A DNA stretch of 34,589 nucleotides from Gammaproteobacteria bacterium (GTDB lineage Bacteria; Pseudomonadota; Gammaproteobacteria; Chromatiales; Chromatiaceae), in NCBI GenBank assembly GCA_024227135.1, contig JAAELC010000110.1, positions 1-34,589 of the forward strand, read 5' to 3'. Position 1 is the stretch's first letter. Each line of letters opens with the position of its first letter. A model generated the notes under the pieces. It searched no databases, was not told the DNA's origin, and saw only the letters and a program-made list of their open reading frames with translations. Below, piece by piece: positions 24,874 to 33,664 of this stretch. The position numbers and the translations under genes were made by a program.

Positions 24874-26355
24874 CTATCTGGGATGTAACCAGGTGGGAAA
24901 AAAACCGTAAGGATCAACGCGAGCACTGCGATCAAACTCCACCTGATTGTTATCCAGAAGATCCCTCACTCTGCCTTCTCTAAAGGCATCAAAAAAATCG
25001 GTACAACCTCCGAGGAACTCATTTCCGATAAATATCTGGGGTATGGTTCCAAAACGGGTACGGTCATTGAGTGCTGCCAGAATTTTACCGCCTTGATCCC
25101 CCTCCTGATAGTTAACAGAATCCAGATCGATGGATCGGTAGGGAATCTGCAGGTGGGCAAACAACTTACGCACCGACCAACAGAACTCACACCATTCCAG
25201 CGCAAACATGACAACCGGATACTTGTTGTCATTTATGGCGTCCACAACAAATTGCCTGGCTTCTTCCGTCACCCGCTGGGGGGCCGCCTCAGGAGGTGCA
25301 GGGGGAGGTGCATCAAACCGGCAGACAGGTGTGGACTTGGAGATCCTTATCTCCTCAAGGGTCATTTCCGAGGGAATCTCCTCGAACAACGCTGTGCTCA
25401 AGTAACGCTCACCCGTATCGGGGAGCATACACAAAATCGAGGATTGATCCGGTACTGACTTGCACAGTTCCAGTGCACCCGCGAACGTGGCACCGCCACT
25501 GATACCGGTAAAGATGCCCTCTTTGCGGGCCAGCTCCTTGGATAGCCTCAATGCTTCTGTGCCTTTAACAGGCATCAGTTGGTCGATATACGCCGCTTCC
25601 ACGGCATCATCGACCAATTTCGAAATAAAATCCGGTGTCCAGCCCTGCATCAAGTGAGGCCGGAAAGCAGGATGACTCAGTTCAGGGGGGCCATCCGGCC
25701 CATGCTTCTGGGAAACCCCACCCGCCAGCAACTGGGAATTATCGGGTTCACACACCACGATTCTGGTCTCCGGCCGTTTTTCCCTCAGCACCCGGGCCAC
25801 ACCTTTGAGTGTCCCCCCCGTGCCGTATCCCGTTACCCAGTAATCGAGGCGCCGATCTGCAAAGGCTTCCAATATTTCCAGCGCCGTCGTTTCAGAGTGG
25901 ATATCGGCATTGGCCTCGTTTTCAAACTGATGACATAGAAACCAGCCATGGGTTTCTGCCAGCTCTCTGGCTTTCACCATCATACCGCTCCCCATTTCTG
26001 AAGCCGGGGTCAGTACAACCTTTGCACCCAGGAAACGCATCAACCGGCGCCTTTCAACGCTGAAATTCTCTGCCATGGTCACCACCAGAGGATAACCCTT
26101 GCGTGCACAGACCATGGCCAGACCGATTCCGGTGTTACCGCTGGTGCCCTCTACCACCGTCTGCCCGGGTTTCAGCTTGCCCGTCCTTTCTGCGTGTTCG
26201 ATAACCCCCAATGCGAGGCGATCCTTGACCGACCCCATGGGATTGAATGCTTCCAGTTTGACGAACAGATCCACACCAGGAGGTGCCATCCGACTGGTCC
26301 TTACGACGGGTGTGTTCCCGATTGTGCTGAGAATGGACTCAGAGATTTCTACCAT
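24874..26355 (-). CDS. Cysteine synthase-like PLP enzyme fused to a glutaredoxin domain
   Basis: This is a 493-residue fusion. Residues 1-330 form a CysK/CBS-type beta-replacement enzyme, with the PLP lysine K44 (NPMGSVKDR), TSGNTG (71-76), the phosphate-binding GTGGT (178-182) and the C-terminal LPDTGERYLST (311-321). A proline-rich linker (349-360) follows. Residues 362-465 form a glutaredoxin with active site C389-E-F-C392, cis-Pro motif TIPQIFIG (437-444) and GGC at 449-451. The first domain should form cysteine or a related product from O-acetylserine or O-phosphoserine. The glutaredoxin could deliver reduced sulfur or keep the product reduced (inference). GAGGT lies about 11 nt before the start. 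An in-frame sequencing artefact is unlikely because the linker reads through cleanly. Confidence 0.93.
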   Translation of the reverse strand: MVEISESILSTIGNTPVVRTSRMAPPGVDLFVKLEAFNPMGSVKDRLALGVIEHAERTGKLKPGQTVVEGTSGNTGIGLAMVCARKGYPLVVTMAENFSVERRRLMRFLGAKVVLTPASEMGSGMMVKARELAETHGWFLCHQFENEANADIHSETTALEILEAFADRRLDYWVTGYGTGGTLKGVARVLREKRPETRIVVCEPDNSQLLAGGVSQKHGPDGPPELSHPAFRPHLMQGWTPDFISKLVDDAVEAAYIDQLMPVKGTEALRLSKELARKEGIFTGISGGATFAGALELCKSVPDQSSILCMLPDTGERYLSTALFEEIPSEMTLEEIRISKSTPVCRFDAPPPAPPEAAPQRVTEEARQFVVDAINDNKYPVVMFALEWCEFCWSVRKLFAHLQIPYRSIDLDSVNYQEGDQGGKILAALNDRTRFGTIPQIFIGNEFLGGCTDFFDAFREGRVRDLLDNNQVEFDRSARVDPYGFFPTWLHPR

Positions 26356-26428
26356 GGGATGCGATACCTCGAACCATCTGGTTGGATTAAATCAGCAGAA
26401 TATACTGATAGATTAATGAGTTAGCAAC

Positions 26429-26596
26429 ATGAAAAAGGTAAATAACCCTGCACAGTCAGAGATGCTTGCCGCGGTACGAACTGGTCCGGTTCACCACTGG
26501 ATTTACAGAAGTATAGACCAGTATGTTCCGGTCACTCAGGGAGCCAACCTGAAGCAAGAGCCTGGCAGGCTCCCAGAGTCTATCGGCTCACTGTGA
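26429..26596 (+). CDS. Short hypothetical open frame
   Basis: This 55-residue frame starts MKKVNNPAQSEMLAAVRTG and is hydrophilic throughout. No ribosome-binding site is evident and I recognise no family. It is divergent from the cysteine synthase fusion. It may be chance. Confidence 0.2.
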   Translation: MKKVNNPAQSEMLAAVRTGPVHHWIYRSIDQYVPVTQGANLKQEPGRLPESIGSL

Positions 26597-26642
26597 AGAT
26601 GCTGGATAGGAGATTTACAGGGTAATGACGACTCTCCCGGAG

Positions 26643-26923
26643 CTCAGGGCCGCGGAGAAAAACAATTATCCAGTCTTGCTCGTCTTTTGGTCCAGGTTAC
26701 TCGGCTCATCCTGAGCCTCGCCCTTCGGGCTGGCGTGAAAATCTGTTCCAGACAGATTTTTCTGCGTCGTGGAAAAGGTTGCATAGAATAGCCATGCGCC
26801 CCTTTTGCATCCTCGGCTCCGTAAACGGTGCATCCATGCACCACTTATCACGCCTTGAATCTGAACCAAAATCCTGGACTTCCTCATACACGATCCTGTC
26901 GCCCCCGTTATCCCCGCGGCCTT
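26643..26923 (+). mobile_element. Longest copy of repeat family 2
   Basis: This roughly 281-bp element begins CTCAGGGCCGCGG and ends CCGCGGCCTT, giving imperfect terminal inverted repeats. Inside are a CGCCCTTCGGGC hairpin and a perfect 9-bp hairpin at 26738-26760 (AAAATCTGT / ACAGATTTT, 5-nt loop) followed by T residues, which could act as a transcription terminator. Fragments or copies occur at 62, 8464, 16659 and 19223. Minus-strand open frames over it are not genes. Confidence 0.8.
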
Positions 26924-27394
26924 TCACACCAGGATACGGGGGACAGCCATTCCGTTTTCCATCAATGGATCGAGGTCGTGGGCTAGAACCGATGCTTCAA
27001 GTATTATAGCAGTGGCCGACACGGCATCGAGAACCTGACGAGAAAACGTCTGCAACATCGGCCGGGAAACCCGTTTCCATCAGGCCCCGTCTTATCTGCC
27101 TGGTAAAAAAACAATCCTGTGGATAATCCGATCACAGGAATGGAGAACACCAACTTCAAGGTTACGGCTTTGGCCTCTTCAACAGTCGCTCTATCCTGTC
27201 AGCTATGATTGAGACACTCGTTTCTACCATCGATCCCACAGGTTTATCAGGTGCTCTGCCACTCATTGGCAGCAGCCGAGGGACAAGTGGTCGCCACCGG
27301 GCCGATAACACAGCCGCATTTATCCTGGGGTTTTTCCCAGAGCACCGTCTCTATGACACTGGAGAACTTGACGAATCCCGTCGATGATAAGTCC
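26924..27394. other. Intergenic region upstream of the nucleotide transporter
   Basis: No gene is convincing here. The transporter frame is open back to 27209, but the upstream part is not protein-like. A 7-bp dyad TCCTGTG-(11 nt)-CACAGGA at 27115-27139 could be an operator, with no known match. Confidence 0.35.
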
Positions 27395-29554
27395 ATGAAT
27401 ACTGACAAACTGACAGACAGCAGGGCATTGATTTTTGCGTTGATAGCAGCCACCACCATGATCGCCCAACAGGTAGCCGGCAAGGCCACTCGCGATGCGC
27501 TGTTTCTCTCAAACTTTGACGTCACCAATCTACCCAAAGTGGTCATAGCCGCCGCAATCGCTTCAATAACCGGTGTGTTGATAATGTCCCGGCTGTTGTC
27601 CAGAGTGAGTCCTGTCACACTGGTTCCGGCCGTGTTCGGTCTGAGTGCCCTGATGTTTATCGGCGAGTGGGTACTGTTCGATGCTCACCCACAGGTGACA
27701 TCTGTCCTCCTGTACCTGCACATGTCCATCTTTGGCGCGATCCTGATCAGCGGATTTTGGTCAGTGATCAACGAGCGATTCGATCCCCACTCTGCCAAGC
27801 AGCGAGTCTCACGCATTGCGGCCGCCGCGGCACTTGGCGGCGTCATTGGCGGTACCCTTGCCAGTCATGCAGCCAAGGTCATGGATGTACGTAACATGCT
27901 TCTGATTCTAAGCGGCTTACACATCATCTGCCTTGTAACCGTCCGCTCGATCGGTACGCCGACACGTGTTTTACCTATAGACAACTCGGTGAAAACAGGA
28001 TCCGCCTTTACGGTTATTCGCCGAACACACTATCTGCAGTGGATGGCGGCATTAATGGTACTCGTGGCGGTTATCGGGGCCCTGGTGGATTATGCCTTTA
28101 AATCTGTGGCCGCTACACATTACCAGGACAGCGAATCACTGATCGCTTTTTTTGGTTCGTTCTATGCTGCTATTGGTGTCATCGGGTTTGTACTGCAAAG
28201 CCTGATGGGCCGTCGTATTCTGCAACGTTTCGGTATTGGCATGACCATCGCCATACTACCCTTCACCATCGCAATTTTTGGAACTCTGGGCCTGCTGTTC
28301 ACCTACCTGTGGTCGATTGTCATGCTACGTGGGAGCCAGGCAATTCTGACCAATTCATTCTTTCGTTCCGCTTTTGAACTGCTCTATACACCCCTGCCGC
28401 CACACAAGAAACGCCCGACGAAAACCATCATCGACGTTGCCAGTGATCGATTGGGAGATCTTATCGGCAGCGGTCTGCTGTTGATTCTGCTGTTTATCGC
28501 TCCCGACTTACCCACGACTGTGGTGACAGCCTGTGCCGTCATGGTTGCCGTGCTGGCGTTGTTTGTGATCGTGCGCCTGAATCGTGGCTACATCAATCAG
28601 CTGGCGAGAAGCCTGCGTAAGGGTGTGGTCCGCATTCAGGAAAAAGATATTGTTGATGCCACCACCCAGGAGATTCTGGCGGAGAACAACGCCTATTCAG
28701 AGCGCGAGTTTCTGCAGTCAAAAATTGCTGCCATGACGAACTCTGACGGCAGACAACAGGACGTTAAAGCGGCCGTTTCCGAAGAGGCCAGCCAGTATGC
28801 ACTGGCTGTCAGCGACCTAACATCCAACAACAGTAAACGAATACGCCGTGCGCTGGAAAACCCCGCCATGGATATCGGCCTGGCGCACTACATTATACCA
28901 TTGCTCGCAAACAATGATGTCACCGAAGACGCACGCAGCGAACTACGCTGGCTGGTTACCCGCATACCGGGGCAACTGACTGACGCACTGCTTGACCCGG
29001 ATATGCCACTTCTGGCACGTCAGCGGTTACCGGGGGTACTCGAGGCCAGCCACAGCCCCAGAGCGATCGAGGGATTGCTGCGGGGAATGGAGGACGAAAC
29101 CTTCAATGTTCGTTACAGCTGTGCCCGGGTACTGGTGCGTATGCGACACAGGAATCAACAACTGGAAATACCCCGGCAACAGGTCTATGACGCCATCAGC
29201 AGAGAACTCAAAGTCAGCCCGAAAGAATGGGAAGGCCGTGATATGGAGCTGAAAATGGATTATGCCAGTGACGAGAAAGACGTAAACCCCCAGTTCAACC
29301 GTGGTCTGGAACACGTATTTACGCTGCTCGCGCTGACCCTGGACCCCGATGCTGTGCGACTGTCCATGCAGGCCGCGTTCAGTAAAGACATAAATCTTCG
29401 TGGTACCGCTCTGGAATACCTTGAGAATGTCTTGCCCGTATATTTATACAACGAACTGATCGATCACCTTGGCGTAGATCAAAAGAGCGAAAACAGCCTG
29501 CGTGCACTGGGGGATATTGTTTACGAACTGAAATCCATGGTACGTAACAGATAG
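27395..29554 (+). CDS. ATP/ADP translocase-like (NTT/Tlc) transporter with HEAT-like C-terminal region
   Basis: This is a 719-residue protein. Residues 1-400 contain about twelve hydrophobic segments, with features of nucleotide transporters related to plastid and rickettsial Tlc (NPKVVIA-like first helix, then a YAFKS segment after a central loop). Residues 400-719 are soluble, with HEAT-like helical pairs around 530-600 (RQRLPGVLEASHSPRAIEGL, then FNVRYSCARVLVRM). Free-living bacteria carry such NTT-HEAT fusions, and their substrate is not established. Start 27395 is chosen by the hydrophobic pattern; 27353 is an alternative and neither has a good ribosome-binding site. The stop codon is inside MITE copy D: codons CGT AAC AGA TAG run across the insertion junction, so the original C-terminus seems to have been replaced. 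Confidence 0.85.
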   Translation: MNTDKLTDSRALIFALIAATTMIAQQVAGKATRDALFLSNFDVTNLPKVVIAAAIASITGVLIMSRLLSRVSPVTLVPAVFGLSALMFIGEWVLFDAHPQVTSVLLYLHMSIFGAILISGFWSVINERFDPHSAKQRVSRIAAAAALGGVIGGTLASHAAKVMDVRNMLLILSGLHIICLVTVRSIGTPTRVLPIDNSVKTGSAFTVIRRTHYLQWMAALMVLVAVIGALVDYAFKSVAATHYQDSESLIAFFGSFYAAIGVIGFVLQSLMGRRILQRFGIGMTIAILPFTIAIFGTLGLLFTYLWSIVMLRGSQAILTNSFFRSAFELLYTPLPPHKKRPTKTIIDVASDRLGDLIGSGLLLILLFIAPDLPTTVVTACAVMVAVLALFVIVRLNRGYINQLARSLRKGVVRIQEKDIVDATTQEILAENNAYSEREFLQSKIAAMTNSDGRQQDVKAAVSEEASQYALAVSDLTSNNSKRIRRALENPAMDIGLAHYIIPLLANNDVTEDARSELRWLVTRIPGQLTDALLDPDMPLLARQRLPGVLEASHSPRAIEGLLRGMEDETFNVRYSCARVLVRMRHRNQQLEIPRQQVYDAISRELKVSPKEWEGRDMELKMDYASDEKDVNPQFNRGLEHVFTLLALTLDPDAVRLSMQAAFSKDINLRGTALEYLENVLPVYLYNELIDHLGVDQKSENSLRALGDIVYELKSMVRNR

Positions 29555-29693
29555 CTGCTCACCCCCCAGAGATTCCCCCTCATGGGTGGTCTGTGGAGGA
29601 AGTGTCTTTGGCAGGGATGCCAAAGCCAAGTCTACAGTCAGGTATTGACGGCGTCTTCCGGAACAGATCGCCTATGGGGGGGTGAGTAGATAC
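29551..29693 (+). mobile_element. MITE-like element, family 1, copy D, overlapping a stop codon
   Basis: The 143-bp copy runs from ATAGCTGCTCACC to GGTGAGTAGATAC. It is flanked by CGTAACAG (29543-29550) and CGCAACAG (29694-29701), a 7/8 direct repeat. Its first four bases, ATAG, complete the AGA and supply the TAG that ends the upstream transporter gene. The internal hairpin and GGTCTGTGGAGGAAGTG are conserved. Confidence 0.9.
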
Positions 29694-29720
29694 CGCAACA
29701 GCAAGTCAGGGTCGCGGTAA
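29694..29720 (+). pseudogene. Probable displaced 3' end of the nucleotide transporter gene
   Basis: Reading on from the right direct repeat in the frame that matches the left one gives CGC AAC AGC AAG TCA GGG TCG CGG TAA, that is RNSKSGSR and a stop. Removing one duplication and the element would join this tail to the transporter frame. This reconstruction is inference from the junctions. Confidence 0.5.
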
Positions 29721-29869
29721 GAATAGAATATCTCGGCATTCGGGGCGTTGTGATTTTTAATAACCCATACCCTGTTTTGAAGCCCCCCTCTGCACCTGAG
29801 TACCAACAGTGTACTGTCCTGTCGACTTGCTGCTGAAGTGTCCCACTGTGCCTGAGCATGAACAGCGTA

Positions 29870-31132
29870 TTATCCAACCTGCTTGCTGAGTCTGTTCAAC
29901 TTGTCACTGAGTCGCTGACAACGCCGACGCGAAGCCGAACTCCGGGTCAGCTTGAGACTCAAGCGCAGCGCGGCATCGAAATCTCCGGTTACATGCTCAT
30001 GAAATTTTGCCAGGTGTTCAGTAGCCGTTTCATCCCCGGCCCTCGCCAGTGACCACCAGACACCGCAAGCGCTTTCCCAGCAGCCCTGATTTCGCCAAAG
30101 CCTGGCCAGTTCCATCAGCCCGTTTCGGGAAAGCTTCGAGCGACCATACTCCAGCAAGGACAGTGCGGTATCCGTTTGTCCCTCTCTTATCCAGCTGCGG
30201 GCCACAGCGAGAACATCCGCTTCGTAACGCAAGGGCGACTGGTAAACCTTGACCAGCAAAGGCAGCAAAACTGCCAGGCTGATCAGGTCACTTCGATTAT
30301 GATCCAGTACCCCGATCAACCGTCGAGAGTCTTTATGCCTGAGCCAATCGAACCAGGCTGCAGGGGCCTCAGCCCCCGGCAAATCGTCCAGACGGTGGAA
30401 CCCCATCAACTTCCTCTCCGCGTTGGCCAGGCGGCAGTTTGGCCAGCGATCCTTGAAAACCCGGCGCAGGGGATGCAGCAGATCCAGATGGGGCATTTTG
30501 CCGAATGGATCCGGGACACCACTCAGACAGCCTCGGGTCTGAAGCAACGGTACATCAAAACTCTTGCCGTTGAAACTGACCAGGGTTTCACCACCCCTCA
30601 GCCAGTTTCCGGCCAGATCAAGCAGCGACCTCTCCCCCCCGAATGTCGTGAGCAGATATTGTCGCAATATCAGATAATCACCTTCAATCCGTCCCAGCCC
30701 AAGCACAAAGACCAGGGTTCCGCTCCCCCCCGATAATCCCGTCGTCTCGGTATCCATAAACAGTAGATCCCCGACCGGTACAGCAACCTCATCGGTGGTC
30801 TGCCGGTATTGCCCATGGGGTGCTGTTGATGTCACTCTCCCCCCCATGCCCGGCAGGTACAGGGGTTGATGATGCAATATGGAAATTGGCATATCACCAT
30901 GCATCTCACTCAACGCCACACGCCGCTCGACCATCAGGACGCCTTGATCCAGTACCTGCCCACCCAGCCGTTCCGCCAGGCGTCCCTCTGACACCGGTGA
31001 AACAGCAGGCGCACAGCGGCGTCCCCTGGTCTGCAGTCGCAGCAAACGAGCACCCAGGTCGGCGCTCTTCCGCGGCGCTGCTGACGTACCGGTCTGCTGC
31101 CGCAGCTGTTTTACTCTGGACTTAAGATCCAT
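29870..31132 (-). CDS. mrfB: MrfB/YprB-like RNase H-fold exonuclease with TPR-like tail
   Basis: This is a 420-residue protein. Residues about 118-290 form a DEDD-type RNase H fold: MDTETTGLSGG starting at residue 126 gives the D127/E129 pair, SFNGKSFDVPLL follows near 195, and HNRSDLISL carries a later acidic residue. The C-terminal 110 residues look like TPR helices (ARSWIREGQTDTALSLLEYG). Bacillus YprB (MrfB) has the same layout and acts with the helicase MrfA in repair of mitomycin C damage. The start overlaps the helicase 3' end by 11 bases, so the two are co-translated in the order helicase then nuclease, as in Bacillus. Assignment to the Mrf pathway rests on domain layout and gene order. 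Confidence 0.88.
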   Translation of the reverse strand: MDLKSRVKQLRQQTGTSAAPRKSADLGARLLRLQTRGRRCAPAVSPVSEGRLAERLGGQVLDQGVLMVERRVALSEMHGDMPISILHHQPLYLPGMGGRVTSTAPHGQYRQTTDEVAVPVGDLLFMDTETTGLSGGSGTLVFVLGLGRIEGDYLILRQYLLTTFGGERSLLDLAGNWLRGGETLVSFNGKSFDVPLLQTRGCLSGVPDPFGKMPHLDLLHPLRRVFKDRWPNCRLANAERKLMGFHRLDDLPGAEAPAAWFDWLRHKDSRRLIGVLDHNRSDLISLAVLLPLLVKVYQSPLRYEADVLAVARSWIREGQTDTALSLLEYGRSKLSRNGLMELARLWRNQGCWESACGVWWSLARAGDETATEHLAKFHEHVTGDFDAALRLSLKLTRSSASRRRCQRLSDKLNRLSKQVG

Positions 31133-33518
31133 TTTTCAGTAACTCCAACACCTTCAGCGCGGATTGCCGCGGTGAATAGCCTCGCGTCTCATCCGATGCC
31201 AGAATCGGCCCGACACAGGCCGGGCACCCGCGCGTACAATCACAATCGCTGACCATACCCGCTGCCTGGGTGACCAGATCGCCCCGATGATCGAAGAGAG
31301 GGGCAGACAGCCCCACCCCTCCCGGATAGTTGTCGTAAAGAAACACCGCCGGACGGAATCTACCCTGGGCCGCCGGATCCAGCTCAGCACCATCTTTTCC
31401 CCGAACCTGTCCGCGACCATCCGCGCCCACGGTACCGAACCAGGTCCCGTCACCGTCGCCTACCGCCCGCCCCAGGTCCCGGGTCACGGACATCATGAGC
31501 AGCGCCGCTACGTGGTGAAGCGCATAGGCCGCACCCAGAAAGCCATCCAATGCCTGCTGCCGGTTATCGAAAACCCTTTCCAGCATGGCGACCCCGATCT
31601 GCCACCAGACTGCGGTCGTGTGCATTTCCTGGTCCGGAAGGTTTATCTTGCCGAAGCCCACGTTCTCGTGGGTGTAGTAACGGATTTTCTTGTATCCGGC
31701 AAACCGGCGGACGATATGTACCTCACCCTGTGCAGTCTCGGCTTCACCTTCCGTCGACCGTTCGAAACTCTCGAGTATCTTGAGGCGGGTATAGTCAATG
31801 GCATCCGTGTAGTAATCCACCCGTGTGCGGGTTACAAAAGCCTTTCGGCCTTCCCAATCCAGCCGTTCAACCTGATATGGTCGTGACTGGATCATGTAAA
31901 TCGCCCCCTCGTAAAGGGTCCCGGGAGCAGCGGTATAGTCAACCTCTGCAATGACCAGCTGCGCTCCCCCGGTGGTATCGATCACCACGAAATTACCTTC
32001 CGCCACGGATCGCAGTGAAACAGAATTAGCGGGGTAACTGTCGGCGGTCCAATGCCACTGATCCCCTTCCTGGTGCAGTACCCCCTCCTCCTCCAGATAG
32101 ACCAGCAACTCCTCCAGAACCTCTCTGCCGAATTGCTCTCCCCGATGAAAGGGCAGTTCAAACGCCGCACAACGCACGTGCTCCAGAAGGATCAGCAGTT
32201 GATCCGGATCGATTCGGGCGTGTTCCGGTGAAGCGCCAAGGAAAAAATCAGGGTTTCTGACGATGTACTGGTCCAAAGGCTGACTGGAGGCCACCAGCAC
32301 ACCCAGTGCCGGCCGGTTGCGTCTTCCCGCCCTGCCCAGGCGTTGCCAGGTTCCCGCGACCGTGCCGGGATAACCATTCAATACACACACATCCAGAGAA
32401 CCGATATCCACGCCCAGCTCCAGTGCGGATGTCGAAACCACGCAATCGATGGACCCCTCACGCAGCCTGCCCTCTGTTTCCCGACGCGCTGTCGGTAGAT
32501 ATCCCCCACGGTATGCTGCGATACGGGGCGGCTTTCTGGGATCTTTGTCGAATACGTCCTTCAAATACTTGGTGAGTACTTCCACCATCAAACGGGATCG
32601 CGCAAATAAGATACTTTTCAATCCCATCCGAATGGCAAGCCTGGCGATGCGGTGGCTCTGGGAACGTGCCGAAGCACGGATCCCCAGGTCGGGGTTAACT
32701 ACAGGAGGGTTCCACAATAACAACTGTTTCCGTCCCCGGGGAGCACCGCTTTCATTAATAGTCTGCACCGGTTCTTCGAGCAACCGGGCAGCCAGTTCCC
32801 CCGGGTTGGCAATGGTTGCCGAACAGAAGATAAACACCGGATCAGCATGGTAGAAACGACAGATTCGCCGCAGTCGCCGCAGCACGTTGGCCACATGGGA
32901 ACCGAACACACCACGATAGATGTGCATTTCGTCGATGATCACATACTGCAGACTCTCAAAAAACTGGGCCCACTTTGTATGATGGGGCAGAATACCCTGA
33001 TGCAGCATGTCCGGATTTGTGACCACGATATCACCCCGGGTACGCACTGCTTTTCGGGCATCCCCCGGGGTATCACCATCGAAAGTAAAAGTTTTGACTC
33101 CCAACCCGCCGGCTTTATTCAATTCGAGCAGTTCTGCGACCTGGTCCTGTGCCAGGGCCTTGGTAGGAAACAGGTACAATGCTTTCGCCTGGTCATTGAG
33201 CACGGACTGGATGACAGGCAGGTTGTAGCATAATGTCTTTCCGGATGCCGTGGGGGTCACCACCACGAAATGCTGTCCGGACCGGGCAAACTCCCAGGCC
33301 TCGGCCTGATGGCTGTAAAGCTGACGGATACCCCGGGACAACAGCGCCTTCGAGATCCGCATATCGAGATCGATCGGAAGGGAGGCGTAACGGCCGGGAT
33401 GCTCGGAGATCACCAGCTCCCCGGTAATGCGACCGGCATATTTGCTTTTAAGGCGCCGGGACAGTTCAATGACCGGGTCTGCCTCAGTGTTCCTGGTACT
33501 GATTGCATTCAGGCTCAT
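31122..33518 (-). CDS. mrfA: MrfA/YprA-like DEAD/H-box helicase with C-terminal four-cysteine motif
   Basis: This 798-residue superfamily 2 helicase has Walker A PTASGKT (89-95), DEMH (196-199), SAT (233-235) and the C-terminal helicase motif QRLGRAGRR. A DUF1998-like domain follows and ends with CDCTRGCPAC (C759, C761, C765, C768), the four-cysteine metal site known from Bacillus MrfA. Family members are 3'-5' DNA helicases; MrfA with MrfB repairs mitomycin-induced adducts independently of UvrABC. GGGAGAAT lies about 8 nt upstream of the start at 33518. It is divergent from the Sir2 gene, with about 146 bp between them. Confidence 0.93.
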   Translation of the reverse strand: MSLNAISTRNTEADPVIELSRRLKSKYAGRITGELVISEHPGRYASLPIDLDMRISKALLSRGIRQLYSHQAEAWEFARSGQHFVVVTPTASGKTLCYNLPVIQSVLNDQAKALYLFPTKALAQDQVAELLELNKAGGLGVKTFTFDGDTPGDARKAVRTRGDIVVTNPDMLHQGILPHHTKWAQFFESLQYVIIDEMHIYRGVFGSHVANVLRRLRRICRFYHADPVFIFCSATIANPGELAARLLEEPVQTINESGAPRGRKQLLLWNPPVVNPDLGIRASARSQSHRIARLAIRMGLKSILFARSRLMVEVLTKYLKDVFDKDPRKPPRIAAYRGGYLPTARRETEGRLREGSIDCVVSTSALELGVDIGSLDVCVLNGYPGTVAGTWQRLGRAGRRNRPALGVLVASSQPLDQYIVRNPDFFLGASPEHARIDPDQLLILLEHVRCAAFELPFHRGEQFGREVLEELLVYLEEEGVLHQEGDQWHWTADSYPANSVSLRSVAEGNFVVIDTTGGAQLVIAEVDYTAAPGTLYEGAIYMIQSRPYQVERLDWEGRKAFVTRTRVDYYTDAIDYTRLKILESFERSTEGEAETAQGEVHIVRRFAGYKKIRYYTHENVGFGKINLPDQEMHTTAVWWQIGVAMLERVFDNRQQALDGFLGAAYALHHVAALLMMSVTRDLGRAVGDGDGTWFGTVGADGRGQVRGKDGAELDPAAQGRFRPAVFLYDNYPGGVGLSAPLFDHRGDLVTQAAGMVSDCDCTRGCPACVGPILASDETRGYSPRQSALKVLELLKNGS

Positions 33519-33664
33519 GACATATTCTCCCTATGTTCTCCGGCAGTAGAATATAGAACATGGGGGAAACTGGCAAGAACCAATGAGTAGATATTACACT
33601 TTCTCCAGAAAGCCTCTGAATCAGTCCCGAGTCCGCCAGGCAATCCCAATGGAGGCAGCTTGAG

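Noticed and set aside
26644-26927. Three overlapping minus-strand frames of about 70 residues
   Set aside because: All lie within repeat family 2; the matching frame at 16660-16881 is likewise repeat-derived.
31287-31886. Plus-strand frame of 199 residues
   Set aside because: It lies opposite the helicase C-terminal domain and has no motif or ribosome-binding site.
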